From Meghimatium bilineatum (Eukaryota > Mollusca > Gastropoda > Stylommatophora > Philomycidae): DNA of 64,000 nt. Made by a program: the position numbers and the translations under genes. The DNA lies in contig CM067322.1 in NCBI GenBank assembly GCA_034231615.1, positions 66,883,354 to 66,947,353 of the forward strand, written 5' to 3'. Below are positions 55,066 to 64,000 of this stretch, piece by piece. The first letter of the stretch is position 1. Every line of letters starts with the position of its first letter. The notes below the pieces were generated by a model. It was not told where the DNA came from. It did not search any database and was given only the letters and a program-made list of their open reading frames with translations.

Positions 55066-55472
55066 TTCCTGGGGCATTCTATTTTTTTTTTCATGTTGGA
55101 CACTGTCGATGTTCTGTGAAGCAAATGTAGGTACTTTTTTCTAATTTCTATATATTTATACATTAATAGTCTGAAATATCTGAAGCATAGCTTGTCTGAT
55201 TTATTGTTTTTCATAAGAAACCAAACTGCTATTCACCTAATCATGAGTACATCTTATTTTTAATTCTTTTGTGTATTATCTTCAGTAGTAGTTTGGCTAT
55301 ATGCTTCATTAAAATGACTATTCTGTATCTCTGTACAATCTACTGCTCTTGGATTAGCCTATTAGGTAGTAGTATAAATATTAAAATGAAGATCTAAAGC
55401 AAATTGCAATGAAACGAGAGACATGGAAATCTATGACATCCGCCCTATGTGCCATCTTGGCCCTAGAGGAAG

Positions 55473-55474
<2 letters not shown>

Positions 55475-55510
<36 letters not shown>

Positions 55511-55552
55511 ACTAAACTTAACTTAACTTAACTTAACTAACTAACTAATACT
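55475..55552. repeat. ACTA/ACTTA microsatellite
   Basis: (AACT)n followed by (AACTT)n. Confidence 0.95.
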
Positions 55553-55561
55553 AATGTTTTT

Positions 55562-56480
55562 TCCATCATCATTAAGTGCCGTCTCCGCAACGATGATTGG
55601 CTGCAACTTATCTCCAGCATCCACTGTCTCTTGTCTTGGTGGAACACTCTGTTAGACTGCAGCCTAATCTCGTGATGTTACTCTCCCACTTGTATCTCTG
55701 TCTACCGCTTGCTTGCCTCCCCTAGACTTTACCCTCAAGTAAAGTCTTCAGCAAGGTCTTTTAATATGTCCAAATTTTGTGTGTGTTTGATCTTCATTTT
55801 CTATCACAATTCTTTCTTCATACGAAGTGTTGTTGGAACCTCTTTGTTTCTTTACTTCTCGTTCTATGAAGTTCTCTTTATTCGTCTATATAACCACATC
55901 TCAAAGGCATCAATTCTGTCTTCTAGTTGTTTGTTTATTGTTCATGTTTCTGAGCCATAATTTAAAATATAATACATGTAACATTTTATACGTCTCATTT
56001 TTAGCTTTTTTTGTAATTCGTTTTAGGTGTCAATACTTTCATTATGTCATTGATAGTACTTTTAGCCATTTATATTTTTCTTTTAACTGCTGTTTTACTT
56101 CTACCATCATTTTGTGATTATATGTCCAGGATATTGATAATGTTCTACTTGTTGTAGTTTTCATGTATTTTTATGTTTTATCACCTGCTCTCCAGTGATT
56201 TTACTGATTATCATAGTGTTTGATTTTTCGATGTTCATATCTAAGTCATATTCTTTACTTGATTTATCGACTTGATCTATTAGTCTTTGTAGTTCTTGTT
56301 CACTTTCTTCTAAAAGGACAGTGCTGCATATCGCAGGTTGTTTATTATTTTCCCACTGATCTTGAGTCCTGGCATTCTATATGGTAAAAAATATTCTCTG
56401 TGCAGATGTTAGATAGGCTGGGTGATAAAATACATCCTGGTCTTATCTCTCTTTTTATTGTTTTTATATAGTGGTATAAG
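55562..56480 (-). pseudogene. LINE family L1x remnant
   Basis: Minus-strand copy with 3' marker catcattaagtgccgtctcc at 55569. Collinear with 48948-50500 up to about the FADD region (56330-56460). Many stops. It lies tandem with the previous minus copy. Confidence 0.8.
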
Positions 56481-56629
56481 TACTGGTGTTTTTAGAGAAT
56501 TAGTTACGCATTCTCTCCTGCTGGTGACTTATTTCATAGAGGCGGCCCTCCTGTCTGTATAGACTTCTGAGCATAAGAATATGATCACAGAAGAAGAATG
56601 AGGAGAATTTTAAGTAAGTACATTTTTAA

Positions 56630-56835
56630 TATATGTCTAGCAGGGACCAGGGACCGCAAATACACTGTTTAATGTATATCTGGTAGGGTCCACAGATACA
56701 TTATTTAATGTCTATCTAGCAGGGGCCGTAGATACATTGTTTAATGTCTATCTGGCAGGGTCCGCAGATACATTGTTTAATGTCTATCTGGCAGGGGCCG
56801 TAGATACATTTTAAATCTATCTATTTGCCTGAGAC
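56630..56835. repeat. 36-bp tandem repeat, five copies
   Basis: Units with tatctggcagggtccgcaga and tacattgtttaatgtc. Confidence 0.93.
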
Positions 56836-56839
56836 AGTA

Positions 56840-57140
56840 GATATATTTTCAGTAAGGAAGGTTTTTGCTTAAAAAGAAGGCCATTCATCCATTTTCGTGT
56901 GTAAATGCTTCTATTTGATAATTTTGTAAACAATCGTAATGGGATTAGTTTTACCCTGAATACCTAGTACTAAATGACATGTTCTGATTTGCTAAGGAAC
57001 TAGGAGTTGAACACCCCAATTCCCTCCTCTCCCTTGTCTATGAGTTTGATATCTGGTTGTTTCAGTGCTGATGTGTCTACCTGTGGATCTTACCATCGCT
57101 CAGTGGAAATTATAAAAACACTGAATGTATTAATTACCAC
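56840..57140. other. no feature recognised
   Basis: Unassigned sequence. Confidence 0.3.
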
Positions 57141-57144
57141 CTCC

Positions 57145-57275
57145 GACGTAGGATGTGCCCGGCGCAAATAAGATAGCTTTTCTATTCTCTAGAATACATC
57201 CTGCCGGAAATCTGTAGAAACACTTTTGTTACAAGAGAGATCTAGAGGGAGTGTGAGAACAAACCAGCGAAAAAA
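57145..57275 (+). mobile_element. SINE family A, 3' part, diverged
   Basis: Contains gatgtgcccggcgcaaataa, tctctagaatacatcctgcc, gttacaagagagatct and gtgagaacaaacca, then an A-rich tail. Same subfamily as 1915-2075. Confidence 0.55.
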
Positions 57276-57588
57276 AAAGCCGACACATTTTTATAGAAGA
57301 AGTAAGACCCAATAAAAAAGCTCCAATAGACAGGCATAGGCGAAGAAAGGGTAAGAGCTGCGACTGATATAGACCTGCGGTGATTAAGAAAATGTTGAGA
57401 TATTTATAAAATCTGACAGGAATTTATGAAAGTAAATTACCGTAACATTTCAAGTTTAAAACTGCCGTAAAAAAGGATACGATTTAGTCCCAGCAATATT
57501 CTGTATAGTCATAGACTGGGCGATGCATCATGTAAGATAGGGCTGAATGAAGGAAAATAAAAAACATTTAACACACATTTGCAACACG

Positions 57589-57825
57589 GATATCTCACTG
57601 GCATAGTGGTTAAGCCGTTCACTTTGCGCTCGAAAGGTTGCAGGTGCGAATCCCGCTTATGACGTTTTGGTTACAAAGTGGATGTTTTCGGAAAGTTTTG
57701 GGGATTATCGCTTGAAGCTACGGAGACACGTACTAGTTATGAGCAGTTCTCTTGGCAATCGACTTGCCGCTTCGTTGACAGGGATGGAGTAAATAGGGGA
57801 AACCCGAGTACAACCCTTTACGGTT
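57589..57825 (+). mobile_element. tRNA-derived SINE family C, copy 1
   Basis: The head has A box TGGCATAGTGGTTAAG and B box GGTGCGAATCC about 40 bp on. The body is collinear with 60650-60912: tggttacaaagtgg/tgtttacaatgtag, ttatgag, ctcttggcaatcgacttgcc, ggagtaaataggggaaaccc and gagtac. The two copies are diverged, so the family is old. Confidence 0.7.
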
Positions 57826-57829
57826 TTCA

Positions 57830-58210
57830 ATAGTTGCCTCACGTATATTACATGCGTGACAATGGGGAACACAGAAAAATAACAACGTACCTACACTGAA
57901 TGTGGTAAGAAGTGAAATGTGGTAAGGAAGTTGATCGTGAGGTTAACAATCCACCCTAGTATCTCCGTATGATGATGCCTAATGAACTGAGTGCTCGAAT
58001 TTAATCAACTCTTTAGTCTCCAGTATGACTCAAGATTACAAGAAAGTCATGGAAAAGTCCTTTCTGCGTTACAAGACTGTTCTACTGGAGTCGATCTACT
58101 GTAATTGGGTAAAATGGTCATCTGAGAGTGGGGAAGGGGGAAGGGGGGGGGGTTTGCTTGACTTCTGTTACGAAAAACTAATGCAAAAAAATCACCGATC
58201 TGAATCTATA
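57830..58210. other. no feature recognised
   Basis: Unassigned sequence ending in a G-run. Confidence 0.3.
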
Positions 58211-58216
58211 TGTAAA

Positions 58217-58500
58217 CTCCACCGTCTGGCATCGGAAACACCGTCTCGCATCGGAACCACCGTATTGTATCGGAACCACCGTCTGGCATAGGAAATACAT
58301 ATTTATTTTTTTTGGGGGGGGGGGGTTTATGATGATTACTAGAAACAGCAAGACATCAAGATACAACAAGAAAAATAAAGACAACAAAAAGCAGCATGAT
58401 ACAGCAAGACACAGCAAGATATAACATGAAATAGCAAAATAAAACAAAAAGCAGAAAGAAACAGGAAGATATTTCAGGGAACAACAAGACACACAAGTAA
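58217..58500. repeat. short tandem repeats and A/G-rich tract
   Basis: Four copies of an 18-19-bp unit (caccgtctggcatcggaa) at 58217-58290, a T then G homopolymer at 58300-58325, then degenerate agacacagcaagatacaac units to about 58500. Confidence 0.75.
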
Positions 58501-58504
58501 ATAC

Positions 58505-60025
58505 CAACACAAGTAAGAGCTAGTTAAGAAATTAATTAAATTATTGGAGAAATTAAACATTGATGGTAAAGATCCTAGAATAATTAGAAATATATTTTGG
58601 CAACAAGGAACAGCTATAATAATATATAACCAAATTGGATTATTTCAACACATCAAATGGGGTTAGACAAGGATGTTAGCTGTCACCCGCTCTGCTCAAT
58701 GTATACAGTGAAATAATAATGAGATCCAAATAATACAAGATATGCCAGGAATATGAATTGGAGGACATATTATAAACAACTTACGATAGATGATGATACA
58801 GTTTTGATTGCCGAAAATGAAAAACAGTTTCAAGATATGATGAATATTATTGCAAAATAAAGTCAAAACATGGGCCTTAGTCTGAATAGCAGAAATACTG
58901 AAGTAATGGTAAAATAAAATAATAAATGTCCCACAGAATGCAACATCAAAGTAGATGGGATCAATCTGAAGAAAGTCAACATATTCATAAATTTAAGTAT
59001 TGTTCGTCCATTAGAAATGATGATGATCATTTGTTACATCTACTTTTGAAATTCAGTTACAGATATGTCCTTGCCTATGCGTTTATAGATGGATAATACG
59101 CCCTATTCAAGCTATAATATACTTGGACAGGTTGGATATTGAATGACCACTGTAGACGGTGTTTGGTATATCCGTGATTTTCTAGCTACTCTCCGCTGTT
59201 GAGCTGCTGCATTACTCCTCTTTTCACAAGACGATGCGCCCTTTTTTGACTGTAGAGCGCCATGTAGATCTATTTTGTGCAAATTATTCCCATGTATCTA
59301 AGTCTATTTATTGCTACGGCTTTCGGTGAGGTCTTTAACGAGTTCTTGTAGCGCTTCTTTTGGCCACCTTGAGAAATGTACCCTTCTCCAGCTCACCATA
59401 GAGAAGTATATGTGGCAGGCGATGATCTGGCATACGTACCAGATGAAATTCCCAACGAACCTGTATCTGCATCAGAATAGTATAAATGGGAAATACCAGA
59501 TCTGTCAAGGACTGTGGTATCCGGAATCTTATCTTGCCATTGGGTGTTCATAACTTTTCTGTTATATAATATTTAAGTACATTAGTAACAGATAGATGTA
59601 TTCAAGAAGTCAAGTATAATTGCCCAGGAAAAGACAATTTCAAAAGATGAAGACAATCATTTGTAATATATATTTGTCATTTGAGGTGAGAAATATAATT
59701 CTTAGAAGTCATATAGAATCAATTCTGATGTGTGTAAGTTAGTCTTGGACACTCGGCAGAATAATGAAAAACTGATGTTCCGTACCAAAAAGAGACATTT
59801 CAATTTTTGGGACACATTATGAGAAGAAGAAAGTTGGAACATATTTTAACAACAGGTAAATTGAAAATCAAGAGGTGTAGGGGATAACCAAGAGAGAAGA
59901 TGTTTAACAACCTGGAATTATGGCATAGAAGAACATCAGTATCGGAAATGGCTGACAGCACAAGAAATAGAAGGCCGAGGAAAGACATGATAACCAACAC
60001 CATACGGCATGGAACAAATGACTAA
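58505..60025 (+). pseudogene. LINE ORF2 remnant interrupted by an antisense LINE fragment
   Basis: Plus-strand pieces: LLEKLNIDGKDPRIIRNIFW, a GVRQGC-like region at 58660, LPGI/IGGHIINNLR, then DDTVLIAENEKQFQDMMNII (FADD motif region) and GLSLNSRNTEVMVK. This covers RT palm to thumb up to about 59025. After the minus-strand fragment at 59170-59575 it resumes (59640-60025) with ILRSHIESILMC and, in other frames, FGTHYEKKK and a terminal RHMITNVIRHGTN-like end. Stops and frameshifts are frequent. Confidence 0.75.
59170..59575 (-). pseudogene. LINE fragment, same family as 30020-31745
   Basis: Plus-strand text tcctcttttcacaagacgat, gtaccagatgaaattcccaa and ctggtatccggaatcttatc-like runs match 30020-30350 nearly word for word. 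It represents the C-terminal HMPD..LPK block and 3' end on the minus strand. Inserted in a plus-strand LINE. Confidence 0.78.
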
Positions 60026-60649
60026 ACTGAAATTAAACAATAAATAGTCGTAAAATAAGATTACAAATAATAGTACAATGAGATTACAGAACAGATAGTT
60101 GTACTACAAAAATTCATAAAAAGATACTGCATAACAAAAATTCTTAAAATGAGTTTCAATAAAAATAATCTGAAAATAAGAATACACAACAAATACTCGT
60201 AAAATTAAATTACACAACAAATAGACATAAAATTAGCTTGTACAATAATTAGTCGTAAAATAAAATTACACAAAACGGTACGGGTAAACTGAGATTACAC
60301 AACAAATATTCGTAAATTTAATTTACACAAATACTCGTAAAATTATATTCCACAAAAATTAGTATTAAAATGTAATTACACAACAAATAGTCGTAACATT
60401 AGATTACACAAAAATACTTGTAGAATGACATTACAAACAAACAACAACACCAAAAAAAAAAGAAAAAGATAAAAAGCTTTAGTCGTAAAATGAGGTAACA
60501 GCAAAATCCGTAAACTGAGATCGCCCAAAAATACTCGCAAAATTGAATTAGACAACACATAGATGTAAAATGAGATTACACAACAAATAGGCATAGTTGT
60601 AAAATAGGATTACACACCAAATAATTGGAATATGCGATTGTACAACAAA

Positions 60650-60912
60650 GGGATTGCACCCTAGCATAGCGGTGAAGCTGTTCACCTTGTGCTCAAGAGG
60701 TCATGAGTTCGAGATCGGCTCATGTCGTCTTGTTTACAATGTAGATTTGTCGGTGATCCCTGTGGGTTACGGGTTATGAGTGATACTCTTGGCAGGCGGC
60801 TTGCTGCGTCTTTGAGAGTGATGACGTAGGTATGTAAAACCGAGTTCTAGTAGACCGAGTACTGCACTCGTAGAGTCAATCCTCTACTACTTTTGAACTC
60901 TTTTTGATAACA
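60650..60912 (+). mobile_element. tRNA-derived SINE family C, copy 2
   Basis: The head has A box TAGCATAGCGGTGAAG and B box GAGTTCGAGATC. The body is collinear with 57589-57825, with gtcttgtttacaatgtagat, atactcttggcaggcggctt and tgacgtaggtatgtaaaacc. The target duplication cannot be separated from the array unit. Confidence 0.72.
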
Positions 60913-61250
60913 CAACAAATAGTAAGAAAATGAAATTTTATAGCAATTAGTATTAAATTGAGATTAGACAATCATTTCTAACGTAAAATAAGGATACATA
61001 ATAAAAGTACTCGTTAAATGAGATAATATAGCAAATAGTTGTATTATGAGATTACACAACAAATAATCGTAATTTTAGATTACATTACAATTAGTCGTAA
61101 CATCAAGCTGCACAGAAGATACTCGTAAAATGAGATTACATGACAAATAGTAGAAAATGAGATTACACAACCACAAGTAGTAAAATGGAATTGCACAACA
61201 ATTAATCGTAAAATGAGATTACACAACCACTCAATCGTAAAATAGGAGTA

Positions 61251-61548
61251 AAGGTAAAGGTAGGTCCCATGGCATCTGCCGTCGGGGATGAAGATAACTC
61301 TTCATGTACTAAGCCGCAGCAACTATTAGGTGGGGTGGCCAGTTCCCTTCCTTGCTGTTTTTTACCTTCCCTAACTCATGCGTCAGGTACTCATTTACAG
61401 CTGAGTCGACTGGAGGAGTGGTCGTGTCAAGTGAGAAATCACAACCCGGATTTTTTTTTTAAATGTCCGGACGTGGTTTCGAACCCGGCACGCTGTAACC
61501 AGATGATAGCAAGCAAGCTCACTATCCACTAGGCTACCGCGCTCCTCA
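61251..61548 (-). mobile_element. tRNA-derived SINE family B, full-length, with target duplication
   Basis: Bounded by aaaataggagta at 61239-61250 and 61549-61560 (12 bp, perfect). The minus strand begins with a tRNA-like head: A box GGTAGCCTAGTGGATAGTG, then B box GGTTCGAAACC. The 3' end is a short ctttacctttacct-type tail. Nearly identical to 50919-51172, so recently mobile. Confidence 0.92.
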
Positions 61549-61619
61549 AAAATAGGAGTACAAAACAATTATTCGTAAAAAGAGATTACACAAACATACT
61601 CTTAAAGTGACCGACTTTT

Positions 61620-62455
61620 TGTCAATAACTGAATTGACTAAATATGCAGTTTAACATGCGTATGCATAAATATTAGCAAATAACACATTAGCAAATCAAC
61701 GATACGATTAAGAAGGGTTTATTTGAGAATCAAGGCTGCTCAAGATACAAGGATATGCAACGGAATTTTCCACGAAATTAGCAAATAAGGATGATAACAT
61801 TGTGCGTCTTTACTACTGGTCTGGAAGCAGGTCACTGCACAATTTTAAACGGACTGTTAGGCCCTTAAAATTCACATATGATGGCTGCATGTTTGAAGGA
61901 GAAAGTGACATGCCCATTTGCGGTAACATGCTTTCGGCTTTGATAATTAGTTCCAAGGGAAAGGCAACACCACTACGCTTGGAAATAAGCATAACTGTAG
62001 GAGATATCAGAATATGGTTTAGTCATTAATATCCACAATATTAAGCTTATTGGCTAATATGATATTAAGCATATTAAAATTACTCATTTGACTATTCCCT
62101 GTATTTTCATTGGCTGTCGCACAAATTATAATCGTAGTGATCAATGAAAATAACAGGAATAGTCAAATGAATCATTAAGAAGACTTGATTTCCAATTAAC
62201 CAGTAGGTCTTATAATATATACGGTCATGGTTCAATACACCATCGACTGCTCTAAGGTCAATCCTGATTTCTGTAGGGGTTTACTCTCTTAGTATAAAAC
62301 ATTGCCACGCTAAGCAGTCAGGCATTGGATGAATAAGGAAAATACGTGTATAAAGTTGATTGTCAACATAAACACATATTGCTTGGGGTTACCGGTGCAT
62401 CCCTATGAGTTTTCTATGATTAGTAAAAAATAACGTAAAAAATCAAACCAGATAA
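61620..62455. other. no feature recognised
   Basis: Ordinary sequence. A small inverted match occurs (attactcatttgactattcc near 62080 and ggaatagtcaaatgaatcat near 62156), arms about 20 bp, not assigned to an element. Confidence 0.4.
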
Positions 62456-62459
62456 CATT

Positions 62460-62682
62460 TTAGAGATATTAAAAGACATGCCACCTTGTTGACCCTTTTC
62501 CTTGAAGTAAGATTAGAAGGAAGACGTGTAGTAGGTAGACAGAAACACTAGTTGGGAGGCCACTATGAGGTGAACATGACACGTTATGTCAGAGTGCACC
62601 ACCAAGACAAGAGATTATGGGGAAGATGTTGGAGATCTGATGCAGCTAACCTTCGTTGCGGAGATGACAGTTTATAACAATG
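62460..62682 (+). pseudogene. LINE family L1x 3' end
   Basis: Plus-strand text ttaaaagacatgccaccttg, ggtagacagaaacacta, gagtgcaccaccaagacaag, gatgttggagatctgatgca and aaccttcgttgcggagatga correspond to KRPDT to NLRCGD of 41385-41962. Frameshifted; ends close to the usual 3' end. Confidence 0.78.
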
Positions 62683-62735
62683 AGAATGAGTGAGTCTGCA
62701 GTCAAACCTTTTTTTATTTCCTCTATTTGCTAAAT

Positions 62736-64000
62736 AATGTCTACACTTTCATACAAGTCTTATGTTGGCTACTTGATGTCTACACTTTCGTACAAGTCTT
62801 ATGTTGGCTACTTGATGTCTACACTTTCATACAAGTCTTATGTTGGCTACTTGATGTCTACACCTTCATACAAGTCTTATGTTCGCTACTTGATGTCTAC
62901 ACCTTCATACAAGTCTTATGTTGGCTACTTGATGTCTACACTTTCGTACAAGTCTTATGTTGGCTACTTGATGTCTACACTTTCATACAAGTCTTATGTT
63001 GGCTACTTGATGTCTACACCTTCATACAAGTCTTATGTTCGCTACTTGATGTCTACACCTTCATACAAGTCTTATGTTCGCTACTTGATGTCTACACTTT
63101 CATACAAGTCTTATGTTCGCTACTTGATGTCTACACTTTCATACAAGTCTTATGTTCGCTACTTGATGTCTACACTTTCATACAAGTCTTATGTTCGCTA
63201 CTTGATGTCTACACTTTCATACAAGTCTTATGTTCGCTACTTGATGTCTACACTTTCATACAAGTCTTATGTTCGCTACTTGATGTCTACACTTTCATAC
63301 AAGTCTTATGTTCGCTACTTGATGTCTACACTTTCATACAAGTCTTATGTTCGCTACTTGATGTCTACACTTTCATACAAGTCTTATGTTCGCTACTTGA
63401 TGTCTACACTTTCATACAAGTCTTATGTTCGCTACTTGATGTCTACACTTTCATACAAGTCTTATGTTGGCTACTTGATGTCTACACTTTCATACAAGTC
63501 TTATGTTGGCTACTTGATGTCTACACTTTCGTACAAGTCTTATGTTGGCTACTTGATGTCTACACTTTCATACAAGTCTTATGTTGGCTACTTGATGTCT
63601 ACACCTTCATACAAGTCTTATGTTCGCTACTTGATGTCTACACCTTCATACAAGTCTTATGTTCGCTACTTGATGTCTACACTTTCATACAAGTCTTATG
63701 TTCGCTACTTGATGTCTACACTTTCATACAAGTCTTATGTTCGCTACTTGATGTCTACACTTTCATACAAGTCTTATGTTCGCTACTTGATGTCTACACT
63801 TTCATACAAGTCTTATGTTCGCTACTTGATGTCTACACTTTCATACAAGTCTTATGTTCGCTACTTGATGTCTACACTTTCATACAAGTCTTATGTTCGC
63901 TACTTGATGTCTACACTTTCATACAAGTCTTATGTTCGCTACTTGATGTCTACACTTTCATACAAGTCTTATGTTCGCTACTTGATGTCTACACTTTCAT
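62736..64000. repeat. 39-bp tandem array, at least 32 copies, open at window end
   Basis: Unit tgtctacactttcatacaag plus tcttatgttcgctacttga. Two diagnostic sites vary (tttca, tttcg or cttca; ttcg or ttgg). The same order of variants starts at 62785, 62941 and 63526; the last two are 585 bp (15 units) apart. The array continues beyond 64000. Confidence 0.97.

Larger units (their letters stand above)
53725..55402 (-). pseudogene. LINE family L1x remnant, split by a plus-strand LINE
   Basis: Minus-strand homology from 53740 (gacttgtatctctacctact) to about 54660 and again 55065-55402, collinear with 48948-50500. The two parts are separated by the LINE 3' end at 54690-55062. A TA microsatellite at 54030-54083 replaced or expanded an AT-rich spot. 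The FADD and KAFD regions are heavily decayed. Confidence 0.75.
60030..61610. repeat. 28-bp degenerate array, interrupted by two SINEs
   Basis: Irregular units of gtcgtaaaatgagattacac plus aacaaata at 60030-60645, 60915-61240 and 61555-61610. SINEs at 60650-60912 and 61251-61548 lie inside it. Confidence 0.88.

Noticed and set aside
54950..55214. Poly-Y and poly-N frames on both strands
   Set aside because: The (TTA)n tail of a LINE translated in two directions.
61269..61532. 87-codon plus frame starting MASAVGDEDNSS
   Set aside because: Lies wholly inside tRNA-derived SINE B on the opposite strand; the copy at 50919 shows the same text without an intact frame.

Overview
This is a stretch of an AT-rich animal nuclear genome, not prokaryotic. 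It holds a spliced exon of a conserved metazoan gene (SPRED EVH1 domain, minus strand, 3877-4117), decayed non-LTR retrotransposons, hAT, Tc1, mariner and MULE transposase remnants, SINEs with pol III-like boxes, long TA runs and more than twenty tandem-repeat arrays. The SPRED exon looks more like the arthropod form than the vertebrate one. The transposase-like gene at 12.1-13.1 kb belongs to a family I associate with arthropods. An arthropod with a large, repeat-rich genome is my best inference; species is not determined.

Layout: 0.2-2.4 kb, 34-bp array, hAT MITE and a SINE-interrupted array. 3.9-4.1 kb, SPRED exon. 4.2-5.9 kb, decayed hAT with a LINE fragment inside. 6.3-6.9 kb, Tc1. 7.4-8.7 kb, 21-bp array with a split SINE. 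8.8-9.5 kb, LINE with a TTAA MITE inside. 11.0-16.7 kb, one minisatellite family broken up by a 1.8-kb inverted-repeat element, a dispersed repeat and a LINE tail. 18.2-19.9 kb, a comparatively repeat-poor stretch with a GC box and a possible first exon. 20-32 kb, LINEs, SINEs, MITEs and a 54-bp array. 32.6-34.6 kb, 29-bp and 15-bp arrays. 35-42 kb, MULE fragment, a 350-bp foldback, SINEs, LINEs and mariner. 42.4-46.1 kb, 45-bp and 28-bp arrays. 46.7-51.9 kb, a GTTAG-rich array invaded by SINEs and LINEs. 52-56.5 kb, 25-bp array and LINEs. 56.6-61.6 kb, LINEs, tRNA-derived SINEs and a 28-bp array. 62.7-64 kb, a 39-bp array running off the end.

The SPRED exon is the only host-gene exon I can defend. 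Its upstream exon must lie at higher coordinates on the minus strand, so much of this window may be one long intron. The rest is a record of nested insertion: minisatellites were invaded by LINEs, SINEs and DNA transposons, several with target-site duplications still readable. Almost all long open frames here come from tandem repeats whose unit lacks stop codons. No complete, intact protein-coding gene is visible.
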